This document shows, in pieces, positions 19,418-28,877 of a DNA stretch of 64,000 nt. The notes below the pieces were generated by a model. That model saw nothing but the letters and a program-made list of their open reading frames with translations. It searched no databases and had not been told where the DNA came from. The stretch is from assembly GCF_000485905.1 (NCBI RefSeq), contig NC_022664.1, positions 1,612,001 through 1,676,000 of the forward strand, in the 5' to 3' direction. A program made the position numbers and the translations under genes. Position 1 is the first letter of the stretch, and each line of letters opens with the position of its first letter. Source of the DNA: Spiribacter curvatus (GTDB lineage Bacteria > Pseudomonadota > Gammaproteobacteria > Nitrococcales > Nitrococcaceae).

Positions 19418-20905
19418 TCAGTTACCGCGACCCGATCGCCGCCAGCCGCCCGTCAGCCACAGGCCGCCGGTCCCGAACAGCGCCAGCGCCGCCATCGGCC
19501 AGTCACGCCAGCGCGCATACGGGGTCATACCGGTGTAGGGCTGGACGCTCCCAGAGAGGATCGCGGACTCGAACAGAGGCCCGGCGTCACGGATTCCGCC
19601 CCGCGGGCCGATGATCGCCGAGATCCCGGTGTTGGTGGCCCGGATCATCTCCCGGCCGGTCTCAAGCGCGCGCATCCGCGCCATCTGGAGGTGCTGCCAG
19701 GGCGCCGTCGAGGCGCCGAACCAGGCGTCGTTACTGACATTGAGCAGCAGCTCGGCGCCGGGCAGCGCATCAGCCACCTCAGCGCCGAACGTCACCTCAT
19801 AGCAGATGCTGACCCCCAGCTCATGACCGGCCGCCGTGAGCGGTGCCGCGGATTGGCCGGCGCTGAAATCCCCCAGCGGCGTACCGACGAAATCCAGCAC
19901 ACCGCCAGCGATATCGCGGAACGGCACGTATTCACCAAACGGGACGAGATGGCGTTTGTAGTAGAACTGCGCCGGATCACCGGGGACCGCCACAGCGTTA
20001 TAGCGGGCCTCGCCCCGGGCGACTGGCGCACCGAGCACGAGACTGCTGCCGGCGGCCCGGGCCTCGCGGGCGAGCGGATCGAGCCATTGAGTGGCCTGCT
20101 GGTAGAACACCGGCAGGGCCGTCTCGGGCCAGACGATGAGCTCATCACCCAGCCGCTCCCGGGTCATCTGCAGGTATTCACCCAGAATGGCACCGCGCTC
20201 ATCCGGATCCCACTTGCGCGCCTGGTCGATATTGCCCTGGAGGATGGAGACCGACAGCGGATCATCAACCGGCACCGTCCAGTCTCGATCGAGGGCGAGC
20301 CCGACCGCCACGGCCCCGACCGGGACCGCCAGCGCCAGCGCGACGCGCCGGACGCCCGGCCGAACCAGCCAGGCGGCGATCCCCCCGGCGATCACCGCCA
20401 CCGCCAGGCTCACGCCATACACCCCGAACACCGGCGCCAGATGAGCAAGGGGGGTGTCGATCTGGGTGTAGCCAATACTCAGCCAGGTGGCACCGGTCGC
20501 CAGCCAACTGCGGATCCACTCAATGCCCACCCACGCGAGCGGCAGGGCCAGCAGCGGTGTCCGCAGCCGATGAGCGCCGCCGGCCCACCAGCCGGTGAGT
20601 AGCGCCAGCATCGGGATGAGGGCGAACAGCGCGACCAGCACAGCAGTGGCGATCATACCGGCGAGCGGCCCACCGCCGTAGTCGGCGATGCTGTGATAGA
20701 TCCAGTAGACGCCGGCCCCGGCGTAGCCGAGGCCAAATGCATAGCCGGTGGCCAGCACACCACGGACTGTCACGGTGGTCGTGACGCGGCTGAAAATGAG
20801 CGCCAGCGCCGCCACGGGCGCTGAGGCCAGGCCGAACGGTGCGAACCCCAGCGCCAGCACAGCGCCCGCCGCCGCTGCCAGCGGCAGGCTGATCAGTCGC
20901 GGCAT
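19418..20905 (-). CDS. lnt: Apolipoprotein N-acyltransferase Lnt
   Basis: Inner-membrane enzyme that adds the third acyl chain to lipoproteins such as LptE. About six to eight membrane segments occupy the N-terminal 200 residues, followed by a periplasmic nitrilase-fold domain. The Glu-Lys-Cys triad appears in WPETALPVFY, YKRHLVPFGEYVPF and SICYEVTFG. Length 495 aa is close to E. coli Lnt (512). Its start lies inside the end of corC (13-base overlap), as in the conserved corC-lnt pair. Confidence 0.95.
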   Translation of the reverse strand: MPRLISLPLAAAAGAVLALGFAPFGLASAPVAALALIFSRVTTTVTVRGVLATGYAFGLGYAGAGVYWIYHSIADYGGGPLAGMIATAVLVALFALIPMLALLTGWWAGGAHRLRTPLLALPLAWVGIEWIRSWLATGATWLSIGYTQIDTPLAHLAPVFGVYGVSLAVAVIAGGIAAWLVRPGVRRVALALAVPVGAVAVGLALDRDWTVPVDDPLSVSILQGNIDQARKWDPDERGAILGEYLQMTRERLGDELIVWPETALPVFYQQATQWLDPLAREARAAGSSLVLGAPVARGEARYNAVAVPGDPAQFYYKRHLVPFGEYVPFRDIAGGVLDFVGTPLGDFSAGQSAAPLTAAGHELGVSICYEVTFGAEVADALPGAELLLNVSNDAWFGASTAPWQHLQMARMRALETGREMIRATNTGISAIIGPRGGIRDAGPLFESAILSGSVQPYTGMTPYARWRDWPMAALALFGTGGLWLTGGWRRSGRGN

Positions 20906-21753
20906 GCCCGCTCGGGCGTCACCATCAGCAGGTGAAGACGGCGGCTGTCGGCCCGCACAACATCGAAGCGCAGGCCCTCCAGCACCAGATTCTCGCCGCG
21001 TCGCGGCACATGCCCGAATCCGTTCGCCACCACACCACCGATGGTATCGAACTCCTCGTCGCTGAAATCGGTGCCGAAGTGCTCGTTGAACGCATCGATG
21101 GGTGTCAGCGCCTTGACCACGGTCTGGCCATCGTCGGTGCGGTTGAGGATCCAGGCATCGTCGTCCAGGTCATGCTCGTCATCGATCTCGCCGACGATCT
21201 GCTCGATGACATCCTCGATGGTCACGATCCCCGCGAGCCCGCCGTATTCGTCGACCACGATGGCGAGGTGGTTACGGCTTTCCTGAAAAAGCTTGAGCAG
21301 TGCATCAAGGCGTTTGCTCTCCGGGACAAAGAGCGCCGGGCGCAGCAGTTCGCGGAGCTGGAATTCGCGCTGGTGCTGGGGATCGAGATAGGGCAACAGA
21401 TCCTTGGCGATGAGAATGCCAATCACATCATCGCGGCTGTCCCCGGTGACCGGAAAGCGCGAGTGGCCGCTGTCAACGATCGCCGGCAGCAGCTCCCAGA
21501 CCGACTCCGAGCGCCGCAGCAGCGATACCTTGGAGCGGGGAATCATCACGTCGCGGACCTGGAGTTCGGCGACATGCAGCACGCCCTCGCACATCGACAG
21601 CGCGTCGGCATCGAGAATGGCCCGCTGCTGGGCGGATCGAAGCACTTCCACCAGGCTGTCGCGATCCTGGGGCTCCTGCCCACCCAGCGCGCGCCCGATA
21701 CGCGTCAGCCAGTTGTTACTCTGGCCCGTGTGTCCATCCTGTTCGTCGCTCAT
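20893..21753 (-). CDS. corC: CBS-domain transporter-associated protein CorC/YbeX
   Basis: Cytosolic protein linked to magnesium/cobalt efflux in enterobacteria; recent E. coli work also connects YbeX to ribosome metabolism. A CBS-domain pair (about residues 65-190, with DVMIPRSKV at its start and a second block [18 protein letters not shown]) is followed by the CorC_HlyC FAD-like domain ([18 protein letters not shown]). There is no membrane segment, so it is the small CorC type. Length 286 aa is normal. It overlaps ybeY by four bases and lnt by thirteen. Confidence 0.93.
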   Translation of the reverse strand: MSDEQDGHTGQSNNWLTRIGRALGGQEPQDRDSLVEVLRSAQQRAILDADALSMCEGVLHVAELQVRDVMIPRSKVSLLRRSESVWELLPAIVDSGHSRFPVTGDSRDDVIGILIAKDLLPYLDPQHQREFQLRELLRPALFVPESKRLDALLKLFQESRNHLAIVVDEYGGLAGIVTIEDVIEQIVGEIDDEHDLDDDAWILNRTDDGQTVVKALTPIDAFNEHFGTDFSDEEFDTIGGVVANGFGHVPRRGENLVLEGLRFDVVRADSRRLHLLMVTPERACRD

Positions 21754-22211
21754 GCCGGCGATCGACCGGGTTGATAGGGGTCGTCGTAACCCAACTGCGC
21801 CATGATGCCGCGTTCTTCCGTCTCCATGGTTTCCGCCTCCACGCTATCCATGTGATCAAAGCCAAGCAAGTGGAGCACCCCGTGGATGGTGAGGTGCGCC
21901 CAGTGCGCGTCGACCGGCTTGCCCTGTTCCCGCGCCTCGCGCCGGACAATCGGTGCGCAGATCGCCAGATCACCGAGTAGCGGCAGTGTCACGCCCGCCG
22001 GAAGGTCCGCGGGAAACGAGAGGACATTGGTCGGCCGATCGCGGCCGCGGTAGTCGCGGTTGAGGGCCTGACTCTCCGCCGCGTCGATCAACCGGATCGC
22101 CAGCTCCCAGTCCTCGCGCCGCCCGACAAGGGCCGTCGCGACCCAGTGCTCGAAGTCAGCCTCATCCGGCACCGATTCGTCGGTGACGCACTGAAGATCG
22201 AGATCACCCAT
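21750..22211 (-). CDS. ybeY: rRNA maturation factor / endoribonuclease YbeY
   Basis: Metal-dependent RNase involved in 16S rRNA 3' end maturation and 70S quality control. The three zinc-ligand histidines are in the diagnostic block HLTIHGVLHLLGFDH (about residues 113-127). Length 153 aa is normal. It lies five bases after ybeZ and overlaps corC, the conserved ybeZ-ybeY-ybeX order. Confidence 0.96.
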   Translation of the reverse strand: MGDLDLQCVTDESVPDEADFEHWVATALVGRREDWELAIRLIDAAESQALNRDYRGRDRPTNVLSFPADLPAGVTLPLLGDLAICAPIVRREAREQGKPVDAHWAHLTIHGVLHLLGFDHMDSVEAETMETEERGIMAQLGYDDPYQPGRSPA

Positions 22212-22216
22212 GCCGT

Positions 22217-23239
22217 TCAGTCGTCGGGTGAATCGCCGGCATGGCGGTCATAGGCACGGACAATCCGCTGGACCAGATCATGGCGGACCACATCCCGGGC
22301 GCTGAAGAAGGTGAAGCTGACACCGTTGATGTCGTGCAGTACATCGACCGCATCACGCAGTCCCGATGTCTTGCCGGCCGGCAGATCGATCTGCGTCACG
22401 TCGCCGGTCACCACAGCGGTGGATCCAAAGCCGAGACGGGTCAGGAACATCTTCATCTGCTCGACGGTTGTGTTCTGCGCCTCGTCAAGGATGATGAACG
22501 CCCCGTTCAGCGTGCGGCCGCGCATGTAGGCGAGCGGCGCCACCTCAATGACGTTACGCTCGATGAGCTTATTGACCCGCTCGAAGCCGAGCATCTCGAA
22601 AAGGGCGTCGTAGAGGGGCCGTAGATAGGGATCGACCTTCTGCGCCAGATCGCCGGGCAGGAAGCCGAGCCGCTCGCCGGCCTCGACCGCGGGGCGCACC
22701 AGCACCAGGCGCTGGACGCGATCCTGCTGCAGCGCCTCCACCGCGCAGGCCACCGCCAGGTAGGTCTTGCCGGTGCCCGCCGGTCCAATCCCGAAGGTCA
22801 GATCGCAGCGCTGAATGGCGGCCAGGTAACCGCGCTGATTGGGCCCCCGACCCCGGATCATCCCCTTGCGGGTGGGGATCGAGACATCGTCGCCGCTCCC
22901 ATCGTCACCGGCCTCATCGGCGGCGGCCGCCGGTGCGCCCGGCGTGGGCGCCTCGGCCTCCGCCTCGGCGCTGCGCAGCTGCAGATGGACGTGTTCGGCG
23001 CCAATCGCCTCCCGCGGGGTCTGTCGATAGAGGGCCCGGACCACATCCCGCGCCACATCCGTTGCCGCCTCATCGCCAATGATGCGAAAGCGATGACCAC
23101 GGTTCTCGATCTCGACACCCAGCCGCCGCTCGAGCTGGCGGAGGTTCTCGTCAAACTGCCCACAGAGATTGGCGAGCCGCTCGTTATCCGCCGGCGTGAG
23201 TGTGAAATCCACGGTCTCGGCAGCGCCTCGCTCGCTCAA
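22217..23239 (-). CDS. ybeZ: PhoH-family ATPase YbeZ
   Basis: PhoH-like P-loop ATPase that interacts with YbeY in E. coli, probably in RNA metabolism. Walker A is [11 protein letters not shown] (about residue 155) and Walker B is [10 protein letters not shown] (about residue 248). An N-terminal KH-like region precedes an Ala/Pro/Glu-rich linker. The first codon appears to be TTG at 23239, overlapping the miaB stop (TTGA); a GTG nine codons later is an alternative. Length 340 aa is normal. Confidence 0.93.
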   Translation of the reverse strand: MSERGAAETVDFTLTPADNERLANLCGQFDENLRQLERRLGVEIENRGHRFRIIGDEAATDVARDVVRALYRQTPREAIGAEHVHLQLRSAEAEAEAPTPGAPAAAADEAGDDGSGDDVSIPTRKGMIRGRGPNQRGYLAAIQRCDLTFGIGPAGTGKTYLAVACAVEALQQDRVQRLVLVRPAVEAGERLGFLPGDLAQKVDPYLRPLYDALFEMLGFERVNKLIERNVIEVAPLAYMRGRTLNGAFIILDEAQNTTVEQMKMFLTRLGFGSTAVVTGDVTQIDLPAGKTSGLRDAVDVLHDINGVSFTFFSARDVVRHDLVQRIVRAYDRHAGDSPDD

Positions 23240-24603
23240 GCCGACGCCACTGCCAGGTCAGGCTCGAGACGGGTATCGACATCCACCATCTCACCGCGCA
23301 GGGAGTGCGCCCGTGCCTCGGTGATGCGAACGTTGACGAAACGCCCGATGAGCCGGCGATTACCCGGGAAATTGACGACCCGATTGTTCTGCGTCCGACC
23401 CTTGATCTCATCGGCATCCTTGCGCGAGACCCCGTCGACCAGCACCGACTCGACCCGTCCGACCATGGACGCGCTGATCGCCTGGGCGTTGTCGTCGAGT
23501 TTCGCCTGAAGGCGCTGGAGCCTGGCCTTCTTGGCGTCCGCCGACGTCGCGTCGGGCAGCTGCGCGGCCGGCGTACCGGGACGCCGCGAGAAGATGAAAC
23601 TGAACGACTGGTCGAAGCCGACCTGCTCGACCAGATCCATCGTGGCCTCGAAATCGCGGTCCATCTCACCGGGGAAGCCGATGATGAAATCCGACGACAG
23701 GGTGATATCCGGACGCGCCGCCTTCAGCCGACCCACCAGATCAAGGAAATGATCCCGGCCATGGTTGCGCTTCATCAGCGCGAGGACATTGTCCGAACCG
23801 CTCTGAACCGGCAGATGCAGGTGATTCACCAGTTCCGGCACCTGTGCGTAGGCATCGACGAGGGCCTGGTTGAAGTCGAGCGGATGCGAGGTGGTGAAGC
23901 GGATACGATCGATCCCATCGATGGCCGCGACATAATGGATCAGCAGCGCCAGATCCGCGGCCTCGCCAGCCGGGCCCTCAGCGGCATAGCCATTGACGTT
24001 CTGGCCCAGCAGCGTCACCTCTCGCACACCCTGTTCCGCGAGCTCGGCGCATTCCGCGAGCACGTCCTCGAACGGGCGGCTGATCTCCTCCCCGCGGGTG
24101 TAGGGCACCACGCAGAAGCTGCAGTACTTACTGCAACCCTCCATGATCGAGACAAAGGCCGTTGGCCCCTCGGCACGTGCCTCCGGCAAGCGGTCGAACT
24201 TCTCGATCTCCGGGAAACTGACGTCCACCACCGCGCGTCCCGAATCGCGGGCCCGGGTGACCATGTCCGGCAGGCGATGAAGCGTCTGCGGACCGAACAC
24301 CATGTCGACGTAGGGCGCCCGCTCGACGATCGCCGCGCCTTCCTGACTGGCGACGCAGCCGCCCACGCCAATCAGCAGATCCGGATGGGTGTCTTTCAGC
24401 GCCCGCCAGCGGCCCAGCTCGGAGAACACCTTCTCCTGGGCCTTCTCGCGGATCGAGCAGGTGTTCAGGAGGATGATGTCCGCGGCTTCCGGCGTTTTCA
24501 CCCGCTCATAGTCACCCTCGGCCGCGAGGATATCCACCATCTTGATGGAGTCATACTCGTTCATCTGGCAGCCGTGGGTGCGCACATATACTCGTTGTGT
24601 CAT
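23236..24603 (-). CDS. miaB: tRNA-2-methylthio-N6-dimethylallyladenosine synthase MiaB
   Basis: Radical-SAM methylthiotransferase that converts i6A37 to ms2i6A37 in tRNAs reading UNN codons. The N-terminal cluster cysteines are in [21 protein letters not shown] and [10 protein letters not shown]; the radical-SAM CxxxCxxC is in [13 protein letters not shown] (about residue 157). A TRAM domain closes the protein. Length 455 aa is normal. It heads the miaB-ybeZ-ybeY-corC-lnt cluster, as in E. coli. Confidence 0.96.
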   Translation of the reverse strand: MTQRVYVRTHGCQMNEYDSIKMVDILAAEGDYERVKTPEAADIILLNTCSIREKAQEKVFSELGRWRALKDTHPDLLIGVGGCVASQEGAAIVERAPYVDMVFGPQTLHRLPDMVTRARDSGRAVVDVSFPEIEKFDRLPEARAEGPTAFVSIMEGCSKYCSFCVVPYTRGEEISRPFEDVLAECAELAEQGVREVTLLGQNVNGYAAEGPAGEAADLALLIHYVAAIDGIDRIRFTTSHPLDFNQALVDAYAQVPELVNHLHLPVQSGSDNVLALMKRNHGRDHFLDLVGRLKAARPDITLSSDFIIGFPGEMDRDFEATMDLVEQVGFDQSFSFIFSRRPGTPAAQLPDATSADAKKARLQRLQAKLDDNAQAISASMVGRVESVLVDGVSRKDADEIKGRTQNNRVVNFPGNRRLIGRFVNVRITEARAHSLRGEMVDVDTRLEPDLAVASA

Positions 24604-24615
24604 GCGTTAAGAATA

Positions 24616-26052
24616 CTAGCGCCCATAGTGATCCTCAATGCGGACGATATCGTCCTCACCAAGATAGCTGCCCGACTGCACCTCCACCAGCTCGAGCGGG
24701 ATCATGCCGGGGTTCTCCAGCCGATGGACCGTTCCCAGCGGGATATAAGTGGACTGGTCCTCACCGAGCAGGAAGACCTCGTCGCCCCGGGTCACGCGGG
24801 CGGTGCCCCGGACCACCACCCAGTGCTCGGCGCGATGATGATGCATCTGCAGCGACAGGCGCGATCCCGGCGTAACGATGATGCGCTTGACCTGGAATCG
24901 CTCCGAGCGCACCAGGCCCTCGTAGCTGCCCCAGGGGCGGTGGACCTGGCGATGCTCGAGCGCCTCGGCGCGGCCGTCATCCTGCAGTCGCTGGACGATG
25001 CGCTTGACTGACTGGACCTGGTCACGGGACGCCACCAGCACCGAATCCGCCGTTTCGACGACGACATGATCCTCGAGCCCCACCGTTGCCACCAGCCGGC
25101 TCTCGGCGCGCACATAGTTGTTACGGCTGTCCTCAGCCATGACATCACCGAGCAGCACATTGCCGACGCTGTCGCGCTCGGCCGCGTCCATCAGCGTCGC
25201 CCACGATCCAAGATCATTCCAGTCGGCATCGAGCGGCAGGGTCACCGCGGCGTCGGTCTGCTCCATCACCGCGTAGTCGATGGAATCGGCGGGACAGCGC
25301 TCGAAGGCGGCCTCGTCCAGGCGCACGAAATCCATATCCTGTTCGGCCGCCTCGACCGCCGCCTCGCAGGCCTCGAGGATGGCCGGTGCGTGGCGCTTGA
25401 GGGCATCGAGATAACGCGACGCGCGCATCACGAACATCCCTGAATTCCAGTAGAACCGGCCGCTCTCCAGATAGGCCTGGGCCGTCTCGGCGTCGGGCTT
25501 TTCCACAAAGCGCCGGACCACACGGGCCGGCCCGGCATTGACCGGCTCACCCGCCTCGATATAGCCATAGCCCGTCTCGGGACGGGTCGGCACGACGCCA
25601 AAGGTGACCAGCCCACCCTCGCGGGCGGCCTCGATCGCCTCGATCACCGCCGCGCGCAGATGCGCCGGCTCGCCGACCAGGTGATCGGCTGGGAATACCG
25701 CCAGGACCGCATCCGACGAGGCGCGCAGTGCCTGCAGCGCGGCGACGGCCACGGCCGGCGCGGTGTTGCGGCCCATCGGTTCGAGCAGGATCTGTGCGCG
25801 ACCCAGCGGATTGTCGCGGAGCTGTTCGGCGACAAGGAAGCGATGCGACTGGTTGCAGATCACCATCGGCGAGGCCAGATCCGGCGTCCCCTCAAGGCGC
25901 TCGAGTGTCTGCTGCACCAGCGTCCGACCGCCGGCGGCGACATCCAGAAACTGCTTCGGATAGCTCTCGCGCGACAGGGGCCAGAGCCGCGAGCCAATCC
26001 CGCCGGAGAGGATGACCGGATGAACCGGCAGTGGGGTTGTCCGATCACTCAC
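24616..26052 (-). CDS. Mannose-1-phosphate guanylyltransferase / mannose-6-phosphate isomerase (ManC/AlgA type)
   Basis: Bifunctional enzyme making GDP-mannose for exopolysaccharide or O-antigen. The N-terminal nucleotidyltransferase domain (about residues 1-340) has [18 protein letters not shown] and RFVEKPD. The C-terminal type II isomerase cupin has [19 protein letters not shown] with its metal ligands. Length 478 aa is normal. The start is GTG at 26052 and overlaps the ugd stop (GTGA), so ugd and this gene form a two-gene polysaccharide-precursor unit. The exact symbol (manC, algA, xanB, cpsB) depends on the unknown end product. Confidence 0.93.
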   Translation of the reverse strand: MSDRTTPLPVHPVILSGGIGSRLWPLSRESYPKQFLDVAAGGRTLVQQTLERLEGTPDLASPMVICNQSHRFLVAEQLRDNPLGRAQILLEPMGRNTAPAVAVAALQALRASSDAVLAVFPADHLVGEPAHLRAAVIEAIEAAREGGLVTFGVVPTRPETGYGYIEAGEPVNAGPARVVRRFVEKPDAETAQAYLESGRFYWNSGMFVMRASRYLDALKRHAPAILEACEAAVEAAEQDMDFVRLDEAAFERCPADSIDYAVMEQTDAAVTLPLDADWNDLGSWATLMDAAERDSVGNVLLGDVMAEDSRNNYVRAESRLVATVGLEDHVVVETADSVLVASRDQVQSVKRIVQRLQDDGRAEALEHRQVHRPWGSYEGLVRSERFQVKRIIVTPGSRLSLQMHHHRAEHWVVVRGTARVTRGDEVFLLGEDQSTYIPLGTVHRLENPGMIPLELVEVQSGSYLGEDDIVRIEDHYGR

Positions 26053-27404
26053 GCCAATTCTCCTGCGTTTCCGGGGACCACCGGCGGACGCCCGATGGCG
26101 TAGTAATGGAACCCGAGCCCCGCCAGCACCGCCGGATCGTAGAGATTCCGGCCATCGAAGATCACCGGCTCGTTCAGGCGCGTCCGGATGAGATCAAAAT
26201 CGGGGCTCCGGAACTGATTCCACTCCGTCATGATGACCAGCGCATCACAGCCCTCGAGCGTGGCATCCGGACTGTCACAGAGGGTCAGTCCCGCCCGGTC
26301 GCCGTACAGCCGTCGCACCTCGTCCATCGCCTTCGGGTCGAAGGCCTGCACCGACGCGCCGGCCTCCCAGAGCGACTCCATCAACCGCCGGCTGGCGGCC
26401 TCGCGCATATCGTCGGTATTGGGCTTGAACGACAGCCCCCACAGCGCGAAGCGTCGCCCGGTGAGATCACCGTGATAATGCTCACGAATGCGGTTGAACA
26501 GATAGTGCTTCTGGCGATCGTTGACCTCCTCGACCGCCTGCAGCAGCTGCGGGACGTAATCAACATCGTGCGCGGTGCGGGCCAGGGCCTGGACATCCTT
26601 GGGAAAGCACGACCCACCGTAGCCGGCGCCGGGATAGATGAAATGATAGCCGATCCGGGGATCGGCACCGATGCCGATCCGCACGCGCTCGATATCCGCC
26701 CCGACCCGGTCGGCGATGTTGGCGAGCTCGTTCATGAAACTGATCTTGGTCGCGAGCATGGCGTTGGCGGCGTATTTGGTGAGCTCCGCCGAGCGCACAT
26801 CCATGCTGATCAGCCGATCGTGGTTGCGGTTGAATGGTGCGTACAGGGCATGCAGCTTTTCGCGGGCCCGGGCGTCGTCACAGCCGACGATGACACGCTC
26901 GGGCTTCATGAAGTCGTCGATGGCGGCGCCTTCCTTGAGGAACTCCGGATTGGACACCACCGAGTAGGGCACCGCCACCCCGCGCGTGTGCAGTCGACGC
27001 TCCACCGTCTCGCGGACGCGGTCCGCCGTACCCACCGGCACGGTGGATTTATCGACAATGATGCGCGCCTCATCCATTGAGGCGGCAATGCTGTCGGCGA
27101 CGGCCAGGACATGGCGCAGATCCGCCGAGCCATCCTCTTCGGGAGGCGTGCCCACCGCGATGAACTGGAACTCGCCATGGCCGACCGCCTGGTCGGCGTC
27201 GGTCGTGAACTGCAGGCGCCCCGCCTCGCGGTTGCGCATGACCATCGCCTCGAGGCCCGGCTCGAAGATGGGTATCTCACCGCGATTGAGTGCTTCGATC
27301 TTGGTGGCATCGACGTCGACGCAGACCACGTCGTTGCCCACCTCCGCGAAACATGCCCCGGTGACGAGACCGACATAGCCGGTGCCGAAAATACTGACTC
27401 GCAT
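26049..27404 (-). CDS. ugd: UDP-glucose 6-dehydrogenase
   Basis: Oxidises UDP-glucose to UDP-glucuronate for extracellular polysaccharide. The Rossmann motif [17 protein letters not shown] is at the N-terminus and the catalytic cysteine is in [14 protein letters not shown] (about residue 262). The conserved NPEFLKEG and [14 protein letters not shown] blocks are present. A GDP-mannose dehydrogenase is an alternative within the superfamily, but the [14 protein letters not shown] pattern fits UDP-glucose enzymes. Length 451 aa is normal. Pairing with the GDP-mannose gene suggests a capsule or slime polymer. Confidence 0.92.
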   Translation of the reverse strand: MRVSIFGTGYVGLVTGACFAEVGNDVVCVDVDATKIEALNRGEIPIFEPGLEAMVMRNREAGRLQFTTDADQAVGHGEFQFIAVGTPPEEDGSADLRHVLAVADSIAASMDEARIIVDKSTVPVGTADRVRETVERRLHTRGVAVPYSVVSNPEFLKEGAAIDDFMKPERVIVGCDDARAREKLHALYAPFNRNHDRLISMDVRSAELTKYAANAMLATKISFMNELANIADRVGADIERVRIGIGADPRIGYHFIYPGAGYGGSCFPKDVQALARTAHDVDYVPQLLQAVEEVNDRQKHYLFNRIREHYHGDLTGRRFALWGLSFKPNTDDMREAASRRLMESLWEAGASVQAFDPKAMDEVRRLYGDRAGLTLCDSPDATLEGCDALVIMTEWNQFRSPDFDLIRTRLNEPVIFDGRNLYDPAVLAGLGFHYYAIGRPPVVPGNAGELA

Positions 27405-27422
27405 CCGTGCCCTCCGCTGGCG

Positions 27423-28136
27423 TCAGTGCGCGTTGGCGGCGGCTTCCAGCGCCACCTGCATCATTTCCTGGAAGCTGTTCTGGCGCTCATCGGCACTGGT
27501 GGACGCACCGATCACGACATGATCGCTGACCGTCAGCACACTGACCGCACGCTTGCCGGTCTCGGCCGCCACCCCATAGAGGCCCGCCGCCTCCATCTCC
27601 ACGGCGAGAATGCCGTGGGCCTTGAGCGTGTCGAAGAAATTCGCCCGCGGGTTGTAGAAAAGCTCCGAGGAGAAGACATTTCCGACACGCGGCGTCGCGC
27701 CGGCCGCCCGCGCCGCCGTGACCGTCGACTCAAGCAGGCCGTAATCGGCGATCGCCGCGAAATCATCCCCATCCAGGCGGGTGCGATTGACGCTTGAGTC
27801 GGTGGACGCGCCCATCGCCACGATGATGTCCCGCACCTTCACCGCCGGGCTGATGCCGCCACAGGTCCCCACACGGATGATCTTCTCCACCTCATACTGG
27901 GTATAGAGCTCAAACGCATAGATCGACATCGACGGAATACCCATGCCCGACCCCATGACCGACACCGGCGTATCACCATAGCGTCCGGTGTAGCCGAGCA
28001 TGTTGCGGGTGTTGGTGACTTCGCGGACATCCTCGAGGTAGTTGTCGGCGATCACTTTCGCGCGCAGCGGGTCGCCCGGCATGAGCACAGTATCGGCAAA
28101 ATCGCCCGGCTCGGCACTAATATGCGGCGTGGCCAT
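27423..28136 (-). CDS. deoD: Purine nucleoside phosphorylase, DeoD type
   Basis: Hexameric phosphorylase releasing purine base and ribose-1-phosphate in nucleoside salvage. The ATG at 28136 is chosen because AAGGAG (bases 28145-28150, read on the - strand) lies at ideal distance and the protein then begins MATPHISAEPGDFAD, the DeoD start; an open extension to 28469 crosses into the divergent gene and has no homology. The GSGMGIPSMSIYAFELY phosphate/ribose-binding block and SVLTVSD segment are present. Length 237 aa equals E. coli DeoD (239). No partner nucleoside genes are adjacent. Confidence 0.95.
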   Translation of the reverse strand: MATPHISAEPGDFADTVLMPGDPLRAKVIADNYLEDVREVTNTRNMLGYTGRYGDTPVSVMGSGMGIPSMSIYAFELYTQYEVEKIIRVGTCGGISPAVKVRDIIVAMGASTDSSVNRTRLDGDDFAAIADYGLLESTVTAARAAGATPRVGNVFSSELFYNPRANFFDTLKAHGILAVEMEAAGLYGVAAETGKRAVSVLTVSDHVVIGASTSADERQNSFQEMMQVALEAAANAH

Positions 28137-28283
28137 GGGGTTCGCTCCTTTACGATTGAATGCATGATCAGACGCCAGAACTCTACTCACCCCACAACCG
28201 ACTGACCAGCCATCAGCCGCGGTGAAGATGCATTCGGTGCCCAGTGGCGGCAGAATGCAGGACTCATTCACAGGAAACCCCTC

Positions 28284-28876
28284 ATGACCGATGCCGGCCC
28301 ACTGGCCCTGTTCGATATGGATGGCACGCTCACCCGCAGGGATACGCTCAGCGATCTGCTGATCACGCAGTTCGGCGTCGCGCGCTGCCTGGCCGCGGGC
28401 GTGCGCCTCGCACCCTCGCTGCTGGGTGTGCCGCTGGGCGCCGTCCACCGCGATCACGCCAAGGTCCATTTACTGCGTCATTTCTTCGGCGGCATGGCGG
28501 ACGCGTCATTCCGGGCACTGGGCCGCGACTACGCGCTCAACCATCTCGACCGGCTCCTCCGCCCCGAGGCCCGCGCGCGACTCAACTGGCACCGGCAGGC
28601 GGGCCCCGGGGGGGCTCGGCCTCGGTCAGCGAATGGCTGCGGCCCTGGACCGACTCGCTCGGCATCGAACTGCTGGCGACCCATATGGAGCGCCGTAACG
28701 GTCGGCTCACCGGCGAGCTGGCGGGCCCCAACTGCCGCGGTGCGGAGAAGGTCGTGCGGCTTCGGGCGCTGCTCGATCCAGCCGCCTATCATCCGATCTA
28801 TGCCTACGGCGATACCGCAGGGGACACCGAGATGCTGGCTCTCGCCGATCATGCGACTTACCGGGGACTGCGCTGA
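28284..28876 (+). pseudogene. HAD-IB family phosphatase gene, frameshifted
   Basis: All HAD-IB (SerB-like) motifs are present but in two frames. The first frame (28284 to about 28604) starts MTDAGPLALFDMDGTLT with nucleophile D11 and acid D13. The second (about 28616 to the TGA at 28874-28876) carries SASVSEWLRPW (motif II serine), AEKVVRL (motif III lysine) and AYGDTAGDTEML (motif IV). They are separated by an 11-base C4G7-centred segment where the family normally has about 18 bases encoding a hydrophobic strand, so roughly 7 bases appear lost. AGGA precedes the ATG. The product, if any, would be inactive. A sequencing error in the GC run is possible. The disruption lets the first frame read into the next gene. 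Confidence 0.8.
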
Positions 28877-28877
28877 C

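Noticed and set aside
23305-25011. A 568-codon open frame on the + strand opposite miaB and the ManC-type gene
   Set aside because: It crosses two well-supported genes and their boundary, with no motif or ribosome-binding site that would support it.
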